Source: Tianweitania aestuarii
GTDB lineage: Bacteria; Pseudomonadota; Alphaproteobacteria; Rhizobiales; Rhizobiaceae
Length of the DNA: 64,000 nt
Direction: 5' to 3'
Assembly: GCF_018457165.1 (NCBI RefSeq)
Contig: NZ_JAFMNX010000004.1
Coordinates: 1 to 64,000, forward strand
Part shown: positions 1-7,744 of the stretch, one piece after another
How positions within the stretch are numbered: position 1 is the first letter of the stretch
Layout: every line of letters begins with the position of its first letter
Notes under the pieces: model-generated
The model's database searches: none
Seen by the model: the letters and a program-made list of their open reading frames with translations, nothing else
What the model was told of the DNA's origin: nothing
Program-made: the position numbers and the translations under genes

Positions 1-1322
1 AAATCCCGGCCGCCGAGCCTCCGGCGGTTGCAAGCTTCGATCCCCAGCTGGTTCAGCGTGGCGCAGCGCTTGCTGCGGTCGGCAACTGCAATGTCTGCCA
101 CACGAAGGAGGGCGGCGAGGTCTTTGCCGGCGGTCTGCCGCTGAAGACGCCGTTCGGGACGATCTACTCCACCAACATCACGCCCGATCCGGAAACCGGT
201 ATCGGCCGCTGGTCGGAAGCAGCCTTCAACCGCTCCATGCGCTCCGGTGTGGATCGCGAAGGACGGCATCTTTATCCGGCTTTCCCGTTCGACCACTTCA
301 CCAAGGTGACCGACAAGGACAATCAGGCGCTTTACGCTTACCTGATGACGCGCAAGCCGGTTGAGGCGAAAGCGCCTGCCAACGAGCTGCCGTTCCCGCT
401 CAACATCCGCATGATGGTGGCCGGCTGGAAGCTGCTGTTCTTCCGTGAAGGCGAATACCAAACGGATACCGCGCAGAGCGACGAATGGAATCGCGGTCAT
501 TACCTGGCCGACGGTCTCGGCCATTGCGGGGCGTGTCATACGCCGCGCAACATGCTGGGCGCGGAAAAGAAGGACGAGCTGTTTGCCGGCGCCGAGCAGG
601 AAGGCTGGACGGCCTATGCGCTGAACGCGGCCTCGCCGGCACCCGTGCCGTGGTCGGTTGATGCGATGACGCATTACCTCGCCAATGGCTGGGAAGAGCA
701 TCACGGCGTGGCGCGCGGCCCGATGGCGCCGGTGACGGCCAACATGAAAGCCGTGCCGGAAGACGATGCGCGGGCAATCGCCACCTATGTGACTTCCGTG
801 ATGGGCCAGCCGACGGCGGAACGCCAGGCGCGGGCGGATCAGGTGCGCGAACAGGCGACGCGGCATCCGCCAGGGATCCAGGTTCAGGCAGCCGGTGGAC
901 AGACCGTGCCGGGCGAGGTGGGAAGCGAAGATCGCGGCGCCAAGATCTATGCTGCGGCCTGTTCATCCTGCCATGATGCCGGGCGTCCCGTGCCTTACGG
1001 CGGTCTGCCGCTCGCCCTGAGCACCGCGACCTATGGGCCGACGCCGCTCAACCCGATCAACGTCATTCTCTATGGGTTGCCGGCGCCCGAAGGCGAGCGC
1101 GGGCCGATCATGCCGGGCTTTGCCGGTGTTCTGGACGATGCGGAAACGGCCGATCTGCTGGCCTATATCCGCGCGACCTTCAGCGACAAGCCGGCCTGGG
1201 ACAACATCCAGGACCTCGTGCAACAGGTTCGGGCAGGCGAGAAACACACGGATCTGCAATCGCTGTCGAGCAGCGGCGGCTCCGCTCCAGCCAATCCAAC
1301 AAAGCGGGAAACATCATGGTAG
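1..1322 (+). CDS. Triheme cytochrome c subunit of a molybdenum hydroxylase (5' partial)
   Basis: The reading frame is open from base 3, so the gene begins upstream of the window. Three CxxCH haem sites are visible: CNVCH at 87-101, CGACH at 525-539 and CSSCH at 960-974. This three-haem layout is that of cytochrome subunits of membrane-associated alcohol, aldehyde and isoquinoline/nicotinate-type dehydrogenases, which pass electrons from a periplasmic enzyme to the respiratory chain. The stop codon overlaps the ATG of the 2Fe-2S subunit by 7 bases, and the molybdopterin subunit follows, so the three genes form one operon. The signal peptide is outside the window. The substrate of the complex cannot be told from this subunit. 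Confidence 0.9.
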   Translation, partial: IPAAEPPAVASFDPQLVQRGAALAAVGNCNVCHTKEGGEVFAGGLPLKTPFGTIYSTNITPDPETGIGRWSEAAFNRSMRSGVDREGRHLYPAFPFDHFTKVTDKDNQALYAYLMTRKPVEAKAPANELPFPLNIRMMVAGWKLLFFREGEYQTDTAQSDEWNRGHYLADGLGHCGACHTPRNMLGAEKKDELFAGAEQEGWTAYALNAASPAPVPWSVDAMTHYLANGWEEHHGVARGPMAPVTANMKAVPEDDARAIATYVTSVMGQPTAERQARADQVREQATRHPPGIQVQAAGGQTVPGEVGSEDRGAKIYAAACSSCHDAGRPVPYGGLPLALSTATYGPTPLNPINVILYGLPAPEGERGPIMPGFAGVLDDAETADLLAYIRATFSDKPAWDNIQDLVQQVRAGEKHTDLQSLSSSGGSAPANPTKRETSW

Positions 1323-1819
1323 CTTTGACGGTGAACGGCCAATCGCGGGAGGTCGAGGCGGATGGAGACACGCCTTTGCTCTACGTCCTGCGCGACGAGC
1401 TTCAGCTGCATGGCGCCAAATATGGCTGCGGCCTTGGCCAATGCGGATCCTGCACGGTGCTGGTGGATGGCGAGGCGGTGTTTTCCTGCGTGACGCCGGT
1501 GATGCTGCTCGAAGGGCGCGAGATCACCACGGTTGAAGGCCTGGGCACGATCGAAAGCCCCGGTCCGATGCAGGCAGCCTTTATCGAGGAACAGGCCGCG
1601 CAGTGCGGCTATTGCATTCCGGGCATGATGATGCGCGCGCAGGCGCTGTTGCAGCGCAATCCCGGCGCCTCCGACGAAGAGATCGTGGCGCATATGGAGC
1701 CCAATCTTTGCCGCTGCGGCACGCATATGCGCATTCTGGCCGCGATCAAACGCGCCGCTTCGCAGATGCAGACCGCGTCGAACAAACCGGCGGCAAGCAA
1801 TCAGGAAAGGGCAGGCTGA
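1316..1819 (+). CDS. (2Fe-2S)-binding subunit of xanthine dehydrogenase-family molybdenum hydroxylase
   Basis: A 167-residue protein with the two cluster domains of molybdenum hydroxylase small subunits. A plant-type ferredoxin fold carries C38, C43, C46 and C58 (motif CGLGQCGSC). A helical domain carries C97, C100, C132 and C134 (motifs CGYC and CRC). These clusters take electrons from the molybdenum site and hand them to the triheme cytochrome encoded just upstream. Length and motifs match IorA/NdhS/AldF-type subunits. The ATG lies inside the end of the cytochrome gene, and the TGA overlaps the ATG of the large subunit, so translation is likely coupled. The C-terminal 15-20 residues are a polar, low-complexity tail. 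Confidence 0.95.
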   Translation: MVALTVNGQSREVEADGDTPLLYVLRDELQLHGAKYGCGLGQCGSCTVLVDGEAVFSCVTPVMLLEGREITTVEGLGTIESPGPMQAAFIEEQAAQCGYCIPGMMMRAQALLQRNPGASDEEIVAHMEPNLCRCGTHMRILAAIKRAASQMQTASNKPAASNQERAG

Positions 1820-4083
1820 TGAAAGGTCCGACCCTTCCCGACGTTTCGCGCCGTTCGGTTCTGCTTGGCACGGGATCGCTGGTTCTCGCCTTTTCGCTTC
1901 GCCCGGCTTCCGCACAGACCACCGTGCAAGGCAGCGAGGCGCAGAATTTCGAGCAGGTGGAACAGGCCGCACCCGATCTGCCCGGTAGCCTGAAAACCAA
2001 TCCGCAGCTGGATTCCTGGATCCGCATCGACGCTGATGGCAGCGCCACCGTGTTCACCGGCAAGTCCGAGCTCGGGCAGGGGATCAAGACGGCGGTTCTG
2101 CAGATCGCGGCGGAAGAGCTGAAGGTGCCGTTCGCGGAACTGAAGCTGATCGGTCCCGATACGAGCCTGAGCCCGAACGAAGGTTACACGGCCGGCAGTC
2201 ACTCGGTTCAGGACAGCGGCACGGCGATCCGCAATGCGGCGGCGCAGGTGCGCGAAATCCTGATCGCGCAGGCGGCCGGACGCTTCAACCTGGCGGCGGA
2301 TACGCTCAAGGCCGAAAACGGTGCGGTGATCGCGCCGGATGGCCAGCGCGCGACCTATGGCGAGCTGATCGCGGCCGAGCTGATCCAGGTGCAGGCGCAG
2401 CCGACATCCAAGCTGACGCCGACCGACGCGTTCACCGTGATGGGCACGCCGCAACAGCGCATCGACATTCCCGGCAAGGTCACCGGTGCGCCGGCTTACG
2501 TGCAGGACATGCGGCCGGACGGAATGGTGCATGGGCGCGTGGTGCGTCCGCCGAGCCCCGGCGCGCAGCTGCGCGGCATCGATACGAGCTCGGTTGAGGC
2601 TATGCCCGGCGTGTTGAAGGTCGTGAAGAACGGCAGCTTCCTGGGCGTTCTGGCCGAAAAGGAATGGGTCGCGATCAAGGCGATGCGGACCCTTTCCACT
2701 CTGGCGCAGTGGACGGAAAGCCCGACCCTGCCCGGCATGGACGATCTGCCGCAAAAGCTGATGGCGCTGCCGCAGGAAGACGGGATCGTGGCCGACGACC
2801 GCAGGGTGGTGAATGCGGCCGCAACCCATGAGGCGATGTTCACCAAGCCCTACCAGATGCACGGATCGATCGGTCCGTCCTGCGCGCTGGGTGTGTTGAA
2901 CGACGGTGTGACGACGGTGTGGTCGCATACGCAGGGTGTTTATCCCGACCAGAAGGCGATCGCTGAAATGCTGCGCGTGCCGATCGAGCAGGTGCGCGTG
3001 ATCCATGCGGAAGGCTCGGGCTGTTACGGTCACAACGCCGCCGACGATGCCGCAGCCGATGCGGCACTGCTGGCGCAGGCACTGCCCGGACGTCCGGTTC
3101 GCCTGCAGTTGATGCGCGAACAGGAACATGCCTGGGAGCCGTATTCGCCGGGCATGGTCACGAAGGTTCGCGCCAGCACGGATGCCGAGGGAAATGTGGT
3201 GGACTGGACCTATGAGGTCTGGAGCAACAGCCACAACACGCGTCCGGGTCCGGCGGGCAACCTTCTGCCGGCGCGCTACATTGAAAATGGGTTCGAGCTT
3301 CAGACGCCGGAACTCAAGATCACGCCGGAAGGCAACGGCGACCGCAATTCCAACCCGCTTTATGCCTTTCCGAGCCGGCATGTCGTGTGGCACTTCCTGA
3401 AGGAAATGCCGCTGCGCGTATCCGCTTTGCGCGGGCTCGGCGCTTACATGAACGTGTTTTCGATCGAAAACACGATGGACGATCTGGCCGCTGCGGCCAA
3501 GGTCGATTCGGTCGAGTACCGGCTGCGCCATCTTCAGGACGAGCGTGCGCGCGACGTCGTGAGGAAAACGGCGGAGATGTTCGGCTGGAAGGCAGGGCAG
3601 GTGGCGCCTCAGAACCACGGCTATGGGTTCGCCTTTGCCCGCTACAAGAACCTCGCCGCTTATTGCGCGGTGGCGATGGAAGTGAAGGTCGAGCCGGAAA
3701 CCGGACGCGTGCGTATTCTGCGCGCATCCAGCGCGGCCGATGCCGGCGAGATCGTCAACCCGGACGGCATTGCCAACCAGGTGCAGGGCGGCATCGTGCA
3801 GGCGGCGAGCTGGACGCTTTATGAAGGCGTGACCTTCAACGACACGCGCATCACCAGCGTGGATTGGTCGACCTATCCGATCATGCGCTTCGATGCCTTG
3901 CCGTCGAAGATCGATGTCGAAGTGATCCCGCGGCCCGGCACGCCGTTTCTGGGAGCCGGCGAGTGCAGCCAGGGTCCAGGCGGTTCGGCCTTGGCCAATG
4001 CGATTACGCATGCGATCGGCAAGCGCATCTTCGACCTGCCGCTGAGCCGCGAGAAGATCAAGCAGGCGGCGACGCAGGCTTGA
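1819..4083 (+). CDS. Molybdopterin-binding subunit of xanthine dehydrogenase-family oxidoreductase
   Basis: A 754-residue catalytic subunit. It starts at the ATG overlapping the previous stop; the frame is open further upstream, but there it lies inside the 2Fe-2S gene. The N-terminus has a Tat-type leader (SRRSVLLG, then a hydrophobic stretch ending ASAQ), so the folded cofactor-bearing enzyme is probably exported to the periplasm, in keeping with the cytochrome partner. The family's active-site glutamate is present near residue 715 (GAGECSQGPGG). Length and leader fit IorB/AldH/nicotinate-dehydrogenase-type large subunits, not cytosolic xanthine dehydrogenase. No XdhC-type maturation gene is in the window. 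The substrate (aldehyde or N-heterocycle) is undetermined. Confidence 0.93.
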   Translation: MKGPTLPDVSRRSVLLGTGSLVLAFSLRPASAQTTVQGSEAQNFEQVEQAAPDLPGSLKTNPQLDSWIRIDADGSATVFTGKSELGQGIKTAVLQIAAEELKVPFAELKLIGPDTSLSPNEGYTAGSHSVQDSGTAIRNAAAQVREILIAQAAGRFNLAADTLKAENGAVIAPDGQRATYGELIAAELIQVQAQPTSKLTPTDAFTVMGTPQQRIDIPGKVTGAPAYVQDMRPDGMVHGRVVRPPSPGAQLRGIDTSSVEAMPGVLKVVKNGSFLGVLAEKEWVAIKAMRTLSTLAQWTESPTLPGMDDLPQKLMALPQEDGIVADDRRVVNAAATHEAMFTKPYQMHGSIGPSCALGVLNDGVTTVWSHTQGVYPDQKAIAEMLRVPIEQVRVIHAEGSGCYGHNAADDAAADAALLAQALPGRPVRLQLMREQEHAWEPYSPGMVTKVRASTDAEGNVVDWTYEVWSNSHNTRPGPAGNLLPARYIENGFELQTPELKITPEGNGDRNSNPLYAFPSRHVVWHFLKEMPLRVSALRGLGAYMNVFSIENTMDDLAAAAKVDSVEYRLRHLQDERARDVVRKTAEMFGWKAGQVAPQNHGYGFAFARYKNLAAYCAVAMEVKVEPETGRVRILRASSAADAGEIVNPDGIANQVQGGIVQAASWTLYEGVTFNDTRITSVDWSTYPIMRFDALPSKIDVEVIPRPGTPFLGAGECSQGPGGSALANAITHAIGKRIFDLPLSREKIKQAATQA

Positions 4084-4091
4084 GGCTTATG

Positions 4092-4115
4092 GGCTGAGCG
4101 GTTGCCGCTCAGTCC
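4092..4115. terminator. Hairpin between convergent genes
   Basis: An 8-bp perfect stem (CTGAGCGG/CCGCTCAG) with a 3-base loop lies at 4094-4112. It sits between the molybdopterin subunit and the minus-strand secreted protein and overlaps the latter's stop codon. There is no strong T run, so it is a probable shared terminator or mRNA 3' end stabiliser. Confidence 0.45.
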
Positions 4116-4705
4116 TCCACGCTGATGACGGGCACGTCGAATAGAGCGAGCGGTTCGAGATCGGCATCGCGAATGGCCTTCAGGCCGCGCAGCATGGCCT
4201 TGGCATCGGCCTCGCCATAGGCACGGCGGCTCATGCCATAGAGGGCGACGCCGCCGTCGTTCTTCAGCGGGGCGTAGCGATAGGCATTCCATTCAACGAT
4301 CACCGGATCGGCCTGAAGATCGCTGAGCACGAAATCCAGCACGATGTTGCCGGTCTTCTCGTTGTGCAGGATCGCGTAGTTCACGACGGGATCGGTGGCT
4401 TTGCGCTGCTTGAGAAAGTCGATCTGCGCCGTTGCCGCTTCGGCCGGCGTCAGGGAGCCGGTGACGGCTTCAACGAGGAACATGTCCTCGAAACTTTCGA
4501 CGCTCTGGCCTGCCGGGACATATTCCTGCTTGTAGGTGTTGTTCGTGGGCTTCGATGACCAGGCGAGGGCAAACGCTGTGTTCTGGAACTGAATCGGACC
4601 CGGCACGCCCAGCCGATCCTCCGTGTCGGCATCTTGCGCCAAGGACTGGTTGGCCAGGAGGGTCACGGCAACAACAAGGGTCGCGCGAAGCAGGTTCATC
4701 AGCAT
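4109..4705 (-). CDS. Secreted protein of unknown function
   Basis: 198 residues beginning with a short basic end, a hydrophobic core and a cleavage-like site after about residue 23 (SLAQ-D), so a Sec signal peptide and periplasmic location are likely. The mature part is acidic and soluble, with no motif I recognise. The start is supported by GAGGAA about 8 bases upstream of the ATG; a second ATG lies two codons later. It is convergent with the molybdenum hydroxylase operon and on the same strand as the M48 peptidase gene. No function is assigned. Confidence 0.75.
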   Translation of the reverse strand: MLMNLLRATLVVAVTLLANQSLAQDADTEDRLGVPGPIQFQNTAFALAWSSKPTNNTYKQEYVPAGQSVESFEDMFLVEAVTGSLTPAEAATAQIDFLKQRKATDPVVNYAILHNEKTGNIVLDFVLSDLQADPVIVEWNAYRYAPLKNDGGVALYGMSRRAYGEADAKAMLRGLKAIRDADLEPLALFDVPVISVED

Positions 4706-4721
4706 CTTCGTTTCCTCACCT

Positions 4722-4751
4722 CACCCGGCTCTTGTCCACACACCCGGCTCT
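4722..4751. repeat. Short direct repeat between two minus-strand genes
   Basis: The 11-mer CACCCGGCTCT occurs at 4722-4732 and again at 4741-4751, a 19-base period. It lies in the 77-base gap just upstream of the secreted-protein gene start. It could be a tandem regulator site or chance slippage. Confidence 0.4.
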
Positions 4752-4782
4752 CGCTTGTGGAAGGCCAGCGCCTGATTAGGCC

Positions 4783-6939
4783 TCAAGCGGCTTCGATCGA
4801 TTTGGCTTCCAGTTCACGGCGGGCATAAGCGGCCTGAAGGTAGCGGCCAACAAGATCGGAGAAGTCGCCGGGCTTCATGCCGCGAATGCCGAAAGCGTCG
4901 AGCGTCACCGTTCGTTTCTTGCGTTTGACCTTCGTATAAAGCGACCAGCGGCGGGTTTTGGGCAGTGGCGCGTTTGGGTGCAGGACGAGCACCAGGGAGA
5001 AACGTTGCACGGCATAAACGCCGTAGGTCGCAACATCAGTCCATGCGATCGGCGCATCGAGGCGAGGCGAGATGAGGGTGTCGCGTGTCAGTACCATCAA
5101 CGGTGCATCGAACCGGCGCGATAGTTTGTAGGCGTAGAACGCGAAGGCGAGGCCGATCAGGAATGCGAAGCCGGCAACCAGAATTCGTGCATCGCCCAAA
5201 TAAATCTGGCTCGCCATGACGAAGACCGCCACGGCGACCCCGACAAACAGCGCGGCGGAGATCGCCATCACGACGATCATGCCCTTGGTGTTGTCGTAGA
5301 TGATCACCTCATCCTCGACGACGGCAGCCGCCGCCGTTTCAAGGTCCTGTTGATACTGCGTCTGGAATTGGCGGGCTTCACCGAGGAAGTCGGCACCGAG
5401 CGTGGCGCAGAAGGCTTCCCAATCGCGAAAACCCTTCTTGCCGAAGGACGGCTGGTCGCCGTCAGGCATCCGGGTCGCCCGAGCGAGGAGTGTGTCGTCG
5501 AGGGTCACACCAAGAGCCGCGATGCGCTGGCTGGTTGGTGGATGGCTGTCGGTTGGGTGCGGCTGGCGGTCTTCCAGATGCTCGGCCGGATCAGGCAGGC
5601 CCTTTTGGCGAACAAGCTCGGCCATTGCGGCAACCAGATTGGCGTCGCTGGCTTCCGGCCGCTCGAATGCATTGTTCAAGCTGAAATGAACGGCTGGGGT
5701 CGTGATGCTGGTGCGGATCAGTGCCGAAGCGGCACCCTTGGGACCGCTGACCAGGCTGCCTTTCTTGTCTGCCTCGAACTCGCGCAACCGGCTCCAATGC
5801 GCGACTGCGACATCAAGGCGACCCGCTGCATGGAAGCCGAGCCGAAGCGCCGGCTCCACCACCAAGCCACCGCCCTTGGCAAGCTGCAGCGCATTGAGCG
5901 CTCGCCAAAGCCCTGCATAGATCGGGGCAAAGCGTGTGCTGTAGCTTGTGTCGTCGCCCGTGAAATGCGCCAGCTCGTGGCCAACGATCGCGGCGACCTC
6001 GGATGTATCCAGCAGTTCCAGATGCGGCGCGGGAAGGTGAAGGGTTCGCCCACTCAGCAGCCGATCCTCGGGCATCACATGCACGGGCGCTTCGGTGACA
6101 TAAAAGCCATCAGTGAGGCCGACGATGATCGTGTCGGGCACAAGCGCGTCCTGTCGACGGCCGAGTTCGCGCACGAAGCGCCAAAGGCCGGGTGCCTCCG
6201 TTTCCGTGACGATGCGGGCCTGGACCTCCATCGGCTCCGGCGTGAACAAGGAAAACACTTGCCGCAGGCCAAGAACGGCGGTGAAGGCGCCGTAAATGGC
6301 GATACAAGCCAGAACCACTGACCCGACAACCAGCTTGATCCCGTTGCCGGATACACGCTCCCAAAACCAGAGGCTGAGCGACTCGAACAGCGTGCCGCAG
6401 AAAATCGCCACGCTGAAGCCGGCGATCACGGCTGCAAGCAGGAAAGGCAGGATGACACGCAGACGCTCGAAGCTGAGGATCAACTGGTCGCGCGACCGCT
6501 TGGCGCGCAAACCGGCAACGGTGGCGGCGATCAGCCCCAACAAGGCGGCCACAAGGCTGAGCAAGCTGCCGATCACCGTTCCCCAGGCCATAGGCGCGCG
6601 CACCCTGGCGACCTGCAGATCCGTATTAATGGAGGCGACGGCATTCTCGATCTGGGCGAGCGCCATCGTCGCCGGCATGGAGCGCATGTCGTTGCCAGCG
6701 CCAAACTGCAGCATGGCCATCGGTTCATTGGCCGCGATGTCGCGAACCTTTTCGAGGGTTTGCGGCAGCTCGTTTGCCAGAATTTCGGTATTTGCAAGCA
6801 CGGTGGCGGAGCGCTGGATCTGCCACGCGCCCAAGGCAGCAAGCGCCGCCGGAACCACGATCAGCCAAAGCACCAGCCCCACAACGGGGGTACGCTTCCA
6901 GAAGGGGAGCTTGCTTGTCGCAGCCTCGTTGATTGCCAT
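4783..6939 (-). CDS. Membrane-bound M48 family metallopeptidase
   Basis: 718 residues from the chosen ATG. The zinc-protease motif HELAH is at about residues 321-325, and EFEAD further on supplies the third zinc ligand of the M48 (HtpX/Ste24-like) family. Before it are about four hydrophobic segments (one after KLPFWKRTP near the N-terminus, others before residue 230). Two more, around DNTKGMIVVMAIS and the following stretch, lie after the catalytic domain. The protein is therefore an inner-membrane protease, probably in membrane protein quality control. The open frame extends 49 codons upstream, but GGCGAGAG sits about 8 bases before this ATG; an alternative start is at 6957. It is much longer than HtpX (about 290 residues), so it belongs to a long M48 subgroup with extra N- and C-terminal membrane parts. 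Confidence 0.88.
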   Translation of the reverse strand: MAINEAATSKLPFWKRTPVVGLVLWLIVVPAALAALGAWQIQRSATVLANTEILANELPQTLEKVRDIAANEPMAMLQFGAGNDMRSMPATMALAQIENAVASINTDLQVARVRAPMAWGTVIGSLLSLVAALLGLIAATVAGLRAKRSRDQLILSFERLRVILPFLLAAVIAGFSVAIFCGTLFESLSLWFWERVSGNGIKLVVGSVVLACIAIYGAFTAVLGLRQVFSLFTPEPMEVQARIVTETEAPGLWRFVRELGRRQDALVPDTIIVGLTDGFYVTEAPVHVMPEDRLLSGRTLHLPAPHLELLDTSEVAAIVGHELAHFTGDDTSYSTRFAPIYAGLWRALNALQLAKGGGLVVEPALRLGFHAAGRLDVAVAHWSRLREFEADKKGSLVSGPKGAASALIRTSITTPAVHFSLNNAFERPEASDANLVAAMAELVRQKGLPDPAEHLEDRQPHPTDSHPPTSQRIAALGVTLDDTLLARATRMPDGDQPSFGKKGFRDWEAFCATLGADFLGEARQFQTQYQQDLETAAAAVVEDEVIIYDNTKGMIVVMAISAALFVGVAVAVFVMASQIYLGDARILVAGFAFLIGLAFAFYAYKLSRRFDAPLMVLTRDTLISPRLDAPIAWTDVATYGVYAVQRFSLVLVLHPNAPLPKTRRWSLYTKVKRKKRTVTLDAFGIRGMKPGDFSDLVGRYLQAAYARRELEAKSIEAA

Positions 6940-7109
6940 TCGTGTGCTCTCGCCCATCTCTGACAAACCGGGAGGCGGCTGCAGCTCACCTGGCCAAGTT
7001 GTGTCGGCAGTCGTGATTGTTGAAGCGGTTTCAAGGCTCTTGCGGTTAAGCGCTTCATTAGAAGCTTGCAACATATATCGTGCCAAAGCACGGGAAAACG
7101 CGTTGCGAC

Positions 7110-7123
7110 ATGATCTGGATCAA
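7110..7123. promoter_or_regulatory. Candidate FNR/FixK-type box
   Basis: The sequence ATGAT-CTGG-ATCAA matches the FNR/FixK consensus TTGAT-N4-ATCAA at nine of ten conserved bases. It is about 170 bases upstream of the M48 peptidase start and about 410 bases upstream of the kdp locus, so the peptidase is the more likely target. Assignment is by motif only. Confidence 0.4.
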
Positions 7124-7242
7124 GCGCGGGCAAGCAAGCTGTTCTTTGGTCGTGGTTCACGGGGGATCGCGTTACTGATCGGATCGTTTCCGGAACTGCC
7201 GGAAGACACTAAGCAGGTCTCGCGCCTTGGGGGTGGCGGGGC

Positions 7243-7277
7243 GAAACTCTATTGTTTCCGTGACGGAAACTCTATTG
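7243..7277. promoter_or_regulatory. Direct repeats overlapping a perfect palindrome upstream of kdp
   Basis: GAAACTCTATTG occurs at 7243-7254 and 7266-7277 (23-base period). Between and overlapping them is GTTTCCGT-G-ACGGAAAC (7254-7270), a perfect 8-bp inverted repeat. Combined symmetry of this kind is typical of a regulator-binding site, but it lies about 260 bases before the first kdp start, far for a KdpE site. Confidence 0.4.
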
Positions 7278-7530
7278 CAGCCTTCGCCGTCGATCGTCTG
7301 CTTCGGGGTTCCCGCGCCATCCGCTGCCGGATCATGGGACTGAAACGGTCTATGGGCCGATCGTCCATATATGAAAATCCTATGTCTTCGCCTGCGCTCC
7401 GGTCTCGAACGCCTATGCGGTTCGAGCCGATAGTGTCCTCATCATCAACCCGCTGCGCGTGGACCAAACCGGCGCGGCGATGCCGAGCCGCGTCCTGTCT
7501 TCGGGATGTGCCGGCGATCAGGAGTGGGAC

Positions 7531-7611
7531 ATGGATTTCGTCATGATCGGATTGGCCGTCGCGTTCTTCGCGGCGTCGTTTGCCTACATCCAGACCTGCA
7601 GCAAGCTTTAA
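7531..7611 (+). CDS. Small membrane peptide preceding kdpF
   Basis: A 26-codon frame with start ATG at 7531 and GGAG about 8 bases upstream. It encodes MDFVMIGLAVAFF followed by AASFAYIQTCSKL, that is, one transmembrane helix and a short polar tail. It ends 9 bases before kdpF, with AAGGA overlapping its end to serve kdpF. A small hydrophobic frame in this position is, to my knowledge, common ahead of kdpF in alphaproteobacteria but usually unannotated. A role as an extra small subunit or leader peptide of the Kdp system is inference from position. Confidence 0.6.
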   Translation: MDFVMIGLAVAFFAASFAYIQTCSKL

Positions 7612-7620
7612 GGAAAAGCG

Positions 7621-7710
7621 ATGTTGTTCGACACCATCCTCGGCGCAGGCGTCGCCCTGTTCATCTTCGTTTACCTGACCTACGCGCTCGTTCGCCCCGA
7701 ACGGTTCTGA
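7621..7710 (+). CDS. kdpF: K(+)-transporting ATPase subunit F
   Basis: A 29-residue single-helix peptide ending in the family signature YALVRPERF, the usual C-terminus of KdpF. KdpF is a small stabilising subunit of the inner-membrane KdpFABC potassium pump. It lies between the small peptide at 7531 and kdpA, 34 bases before the latter, with AAGGA about 7 bases before its ATG. It is short enough to be missed by automated gene callers. Confidence 0.9.
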   Translation: MLFDTILGAGVALFIFVYLTYALVRPERF

Positions 7711-7744
7711 TCCCCAGCGCATTCTTTTCTTTGAAAGCGATACA

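Larger units (their letters stand above)
6940..7530. other. 591-bp intergenic region between M48 peptidase and kdp locus
   Basis: The two flanking genes diverge here. I see no convincing coding sequence: the long frames on both strands lack start signals and resemble no family. It holds an FNR/FixK-like box at 7110-7123, a direct-repeat/palindrome cluster at 7243-7277 and an A/T-rich patch near 7363-7390. The kdp promoter should lie in its right part, but I cannot place a convincing -35/-10 pair. Confidence 0.6.

Noticed and set aside
1801-4011. 736-codon minus-strand open frame opposite the molybdopterin subunit
   Set aside because: Arginine/histidine-rich translation without family motifs; a mirror of high-GC codon use in the real gene, which has intact signature motifs.
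4722-4751. CRISPR-like or transposon-end repeat
   Set aside because: Only two 11-base units with a 19-base period and no cas, transposase or further copies.
6296-7546. 416-codon plus-strand frame crossing from the M48 gene into the kdp upstream region
   Set aside because: Mostly antisense to the M48 peptidase; serine/arginine-rich with no motif or ribosome site. The intergenic tail alone shows no coding signal.
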